Source: a bacterium
Lineage (GTDB): Bacteria > Desulfobacterota > GWC2-55-46 > S146-80 > JALXFI01
DNA length: 6,822 bases
Assembly (NCBI GenBank): GCA_027069035.1
Contig: JALXFI010000142.1
Location: 1-6,822, forward strand
Direction of reading: 5' to 3'
The notes beneath the pieces were generated by a model, which had not been told where the DNA came from, searched no databases, and was given only the letters and a program-made list of their open reading frames with translations. Position numbers and translations under genes: made by a program. Below are positions 5,528-6,822 of this stretch, in pieces. The first letter of the stretch is position 1, and every line of letters begins with the position of its first letter.

Positions 5528-6787
5528 CTAAAAACTACCTTTAAATAAGTAATTATTTCTTGAAGTGCCGTTATCCTTGTATGCGCCTTCCGCATAAGGA
5601 AACTCTGAATCTATCCTGTCTATAAGCCTGCCTATGGTCCGGGCATCAAAATCCGGATCTATCCCTGAAAGTATGGTCCTATGCTCATTCTTCTTTTTAA
5701 TCTCTTTTCTTAAAAGTCCCAACATCCCCTTTGCCACATTGACGTCGAATTGTTTGCCTATCTCATTTTTAAATTCTAAAAGCACATGTTCAAATGAAAG
5801 TCTTTTCCTGTAAGGCCTGTCGGAGGTCATTGCATCAAATGCGTCTACAACCGCCATTATTTTGGCAGGCATAGGAATTTCATTGCCTTTAAGTTTATCA
5901 GGATAACCGTATCCGTCAACCCTTTCATGGTGGTAACGCACCGAGAGTGGTATGTTTTTCCAGGGGAACCTTACCCTTGAAAGTATCTCATAACTTACAA
6001 GAGGGTGTTGATTGAGTTCATACAATTCCTTTTCCGTGAGTCCGGAGGGCTTGTTTATAATCTCTTTATCTATTGCTATCTTGCCTATATCATGGAGAAA
6101 ACCGGCTATCTTTATCCCTTCAAGTTCTTTTTTCGGCATTCCAAGTTCCTCTCCGAGCGCAACACAGTATTTTGCAACCCTTCTTGAATGACCCTTGGTA
6201 TAGGCATCTTTTGCATCTATAGCAGCGGCAAAGGCCTGGATCGTGTCGTAATAGATAAGTTTCAGATTCTCAAATAGTCTCCTGTTCTCTTCAACCTTGT
6301 AAGAAAGTTTGTTGAGCAGATGGTGATTGTATATGAATATACCTATCTGTTTAGCCATTATAGAAATGGTATTAAGGTCTTCCTTGGAATATCCATCAAA
6401 AAAGAGTTTCTCTGAAAGGGTTATGATACATATAAGTTCATTCTTTACAACGATCGGAACGAGTATGGAAGGCACAAACCTTCCCCATTCCTCATGCTTA
6501 TTCTTAAAAAAGGAAGAGTCGGGTTTGTAACTTATAATCCGGTTTTCCTTCCTGAATGAATCTGCGGTCTTTTTGTCTAAAAAAAAGTGAAAACCCGTAA
6601 GATCTTCGATGCCCTTTGATGCCAGGACGGTAACAGCGCCGTTTAAATTATTGTACTCAAGTATCGCCCCCTTTGATACGGAAACCGTACCCATAATAAG
6701 ATAAAGAGATGCCTTCATTACACCAATAAAATCCTTATCCGATGTTATCTCTGCGCCAAGGTCTGCAAGGGCATCAAAATTGAACAT
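5528..6787 (-). CDS. GAF domain plus HD-GYP domain protein, predicted cyclic-di-GMP phosphodiesterase
   Basis: As called, this is a 419-residue cytoplasmic-type protein without membrane segments. Residues about 5-155 form a GAF-like sensor, with ALADLGAEI at the start and a closing FIYNHHLLNKL helix. A coiled linker (156-180) joins it to the HD-GYP domain (about 181-360). The metal and catalytic ligands are present: GHSRR (His200), LHDIGK (His232, Asp233, Lys236), QHP (His261), HH at 286-287, DGYGYP (291-296, keeping GYP) and VVDAFDAMTSDRPYR (Asp315). HD-GYP enzymes hydrolyse cyclic-di-GMP to pGpG or GMP, so this protein probably lowers the messenger in response to a signal sensed by GAF. The 60-residue tail (about 360-419) is unassigned. 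The ATG at 6787 has a good AAGGA site 5 bases upstream. However, the frame stays open from there to the window edge, so a longer protein with a further N-terminal domain cannot be excluded. It converges with the PilZ gene across 28 bases. Confidence 0.92.
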   Translation of the reverse strand: MFNFDALADLGAEITSDKDFIGVMKASLYLIMGTVSVSKGAILEYNNLNGAVTVLASKGIEDLTGFHFFLDKKTADSFRKENRIISYKPDSSFFKNKHEEWGRFVPSILVPIVVKNELICIITLSEKLFFDGYSKEDLNTISIMAKQIGIFIYNHHLLNKLSYKVEENRRLFENLKLIYYDTIQAFAAAIDAKDAYTKGHSRRVAKYCVALGEELGMPKKELEGIKIAGFLHDIGKIAIDKEIINKPSGLTEKELYELNQHPLVSYEILSRVRFPWKNIPLSVRYHHERVDGYGYPDKLKGNEIPMPAKIMAVVDAFDAMTSDRPYRKRLSFEHVLLEFKNEIGKQFDVNVAKGMLGLLRKEIKKKNEHRTILSGIDPDFDARTIGRLIDRIDSEFPYAEGAYKDNGTSRNNYLFKGSF

Positions 6788-6792
6788 GAGTT

Positions 6793-6797
6793 TCCTT
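6793..6797 (-). promoter_or_regulatory. Ribosome-binding site supporting the HD-GYP start
   Basis: On the minus strand AAGGA (plus-strand TCCTT at 6793-6797) lies 5 bases before the ATG at 6787-6785. This supports that ATG as a genuine start although the frame is open upstream. Only 35 bases precede the gene in this window, so its promoter cannot be assessed. Confidence 0.6.
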
Positions 6798-6822
6798 GTA
6801 GTAAAATTGTCATCAAATACGG

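Noticed and set aside
5543..5558. AAATAA-GTAA-TTATTT palindrome near the 3' end of the HD-GYP gene
   Set aside because: The stem is purely A/T and has no adjacent T-run, so it is not a credible terminator for the PilZ transcript.
6005..6530. Plus-strand frames antisense to the HD-GYP gene (6005-6187 and 6327-6530)
   Set aside because: They are shadows of the GAF/HD-GYP coding region, without ribosome-binding sites or family features.

Overview
This is a chromosomal housekeeping stretch from a Gram-negative-type bacterium with a moderately AT-rich genome. It holds the last codons of a pyruvate, phosphate dikinase gene, a complete smc (chromosome condensin), a complete ftsY (SRP receptor), a small PilZ-domain gene and a convergent GAF/HD-GYP gene. 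AGA/AGG and ATA codons, a TTG start, a PilZ subtype familiar from delta-proteobacterial genomes and an HD-GYP protein fit a Desulfobacterota- or Nitrospirota-like lineage. That placement is an inference, and no marker in the window fixes the phylum.

Layout. Bases 1-129 encode the C-terminus of PPDK. Bases 130-346 are non-coding and AT-rich. They contain a near-consensus sigma-70 promoter (about 187-215), then a hairpin with a T-run (242-293), then the smc start at 347. The smc gene (347-3934) is followed after 107 bases by ftsY (4042-4935), which starts at TTG behind a good ribosome-binding site. I see no convincing terminator between them, so they probably share a transcript. A hairpin plus T-rich tail at 4972-5028 probably ends that unit. 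The PilZ gene (5107-5499, +) and the GAF/HD-GYP gene (5528-6787, -) converge with only 28 bases between their stop codons.

How the genes fit together. The smc-ftsY adjacency is a known bacterial arrangement (for example rnc-smc-ftsY in Bacillus subtilis). It couples chromosome organisation with membrane-protein targeting only by co-transcription, not by shared biochemistry. The PilZ/HD-GYP pair is more plausibly functional: a predicted cyclic-di-GMP receptor beside a predicted cyclic-di-GMP phosphodiesterase, both with their key motifs intact.

I found no mobile element, CRISPR array, tRNA or rRNA, and no convincing undescribed system. The most interesting non-coding signal is the promoter-hairpin leader ahead of smc. 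It could be an attenuator or the gene of a short RNA of about 70 nt.
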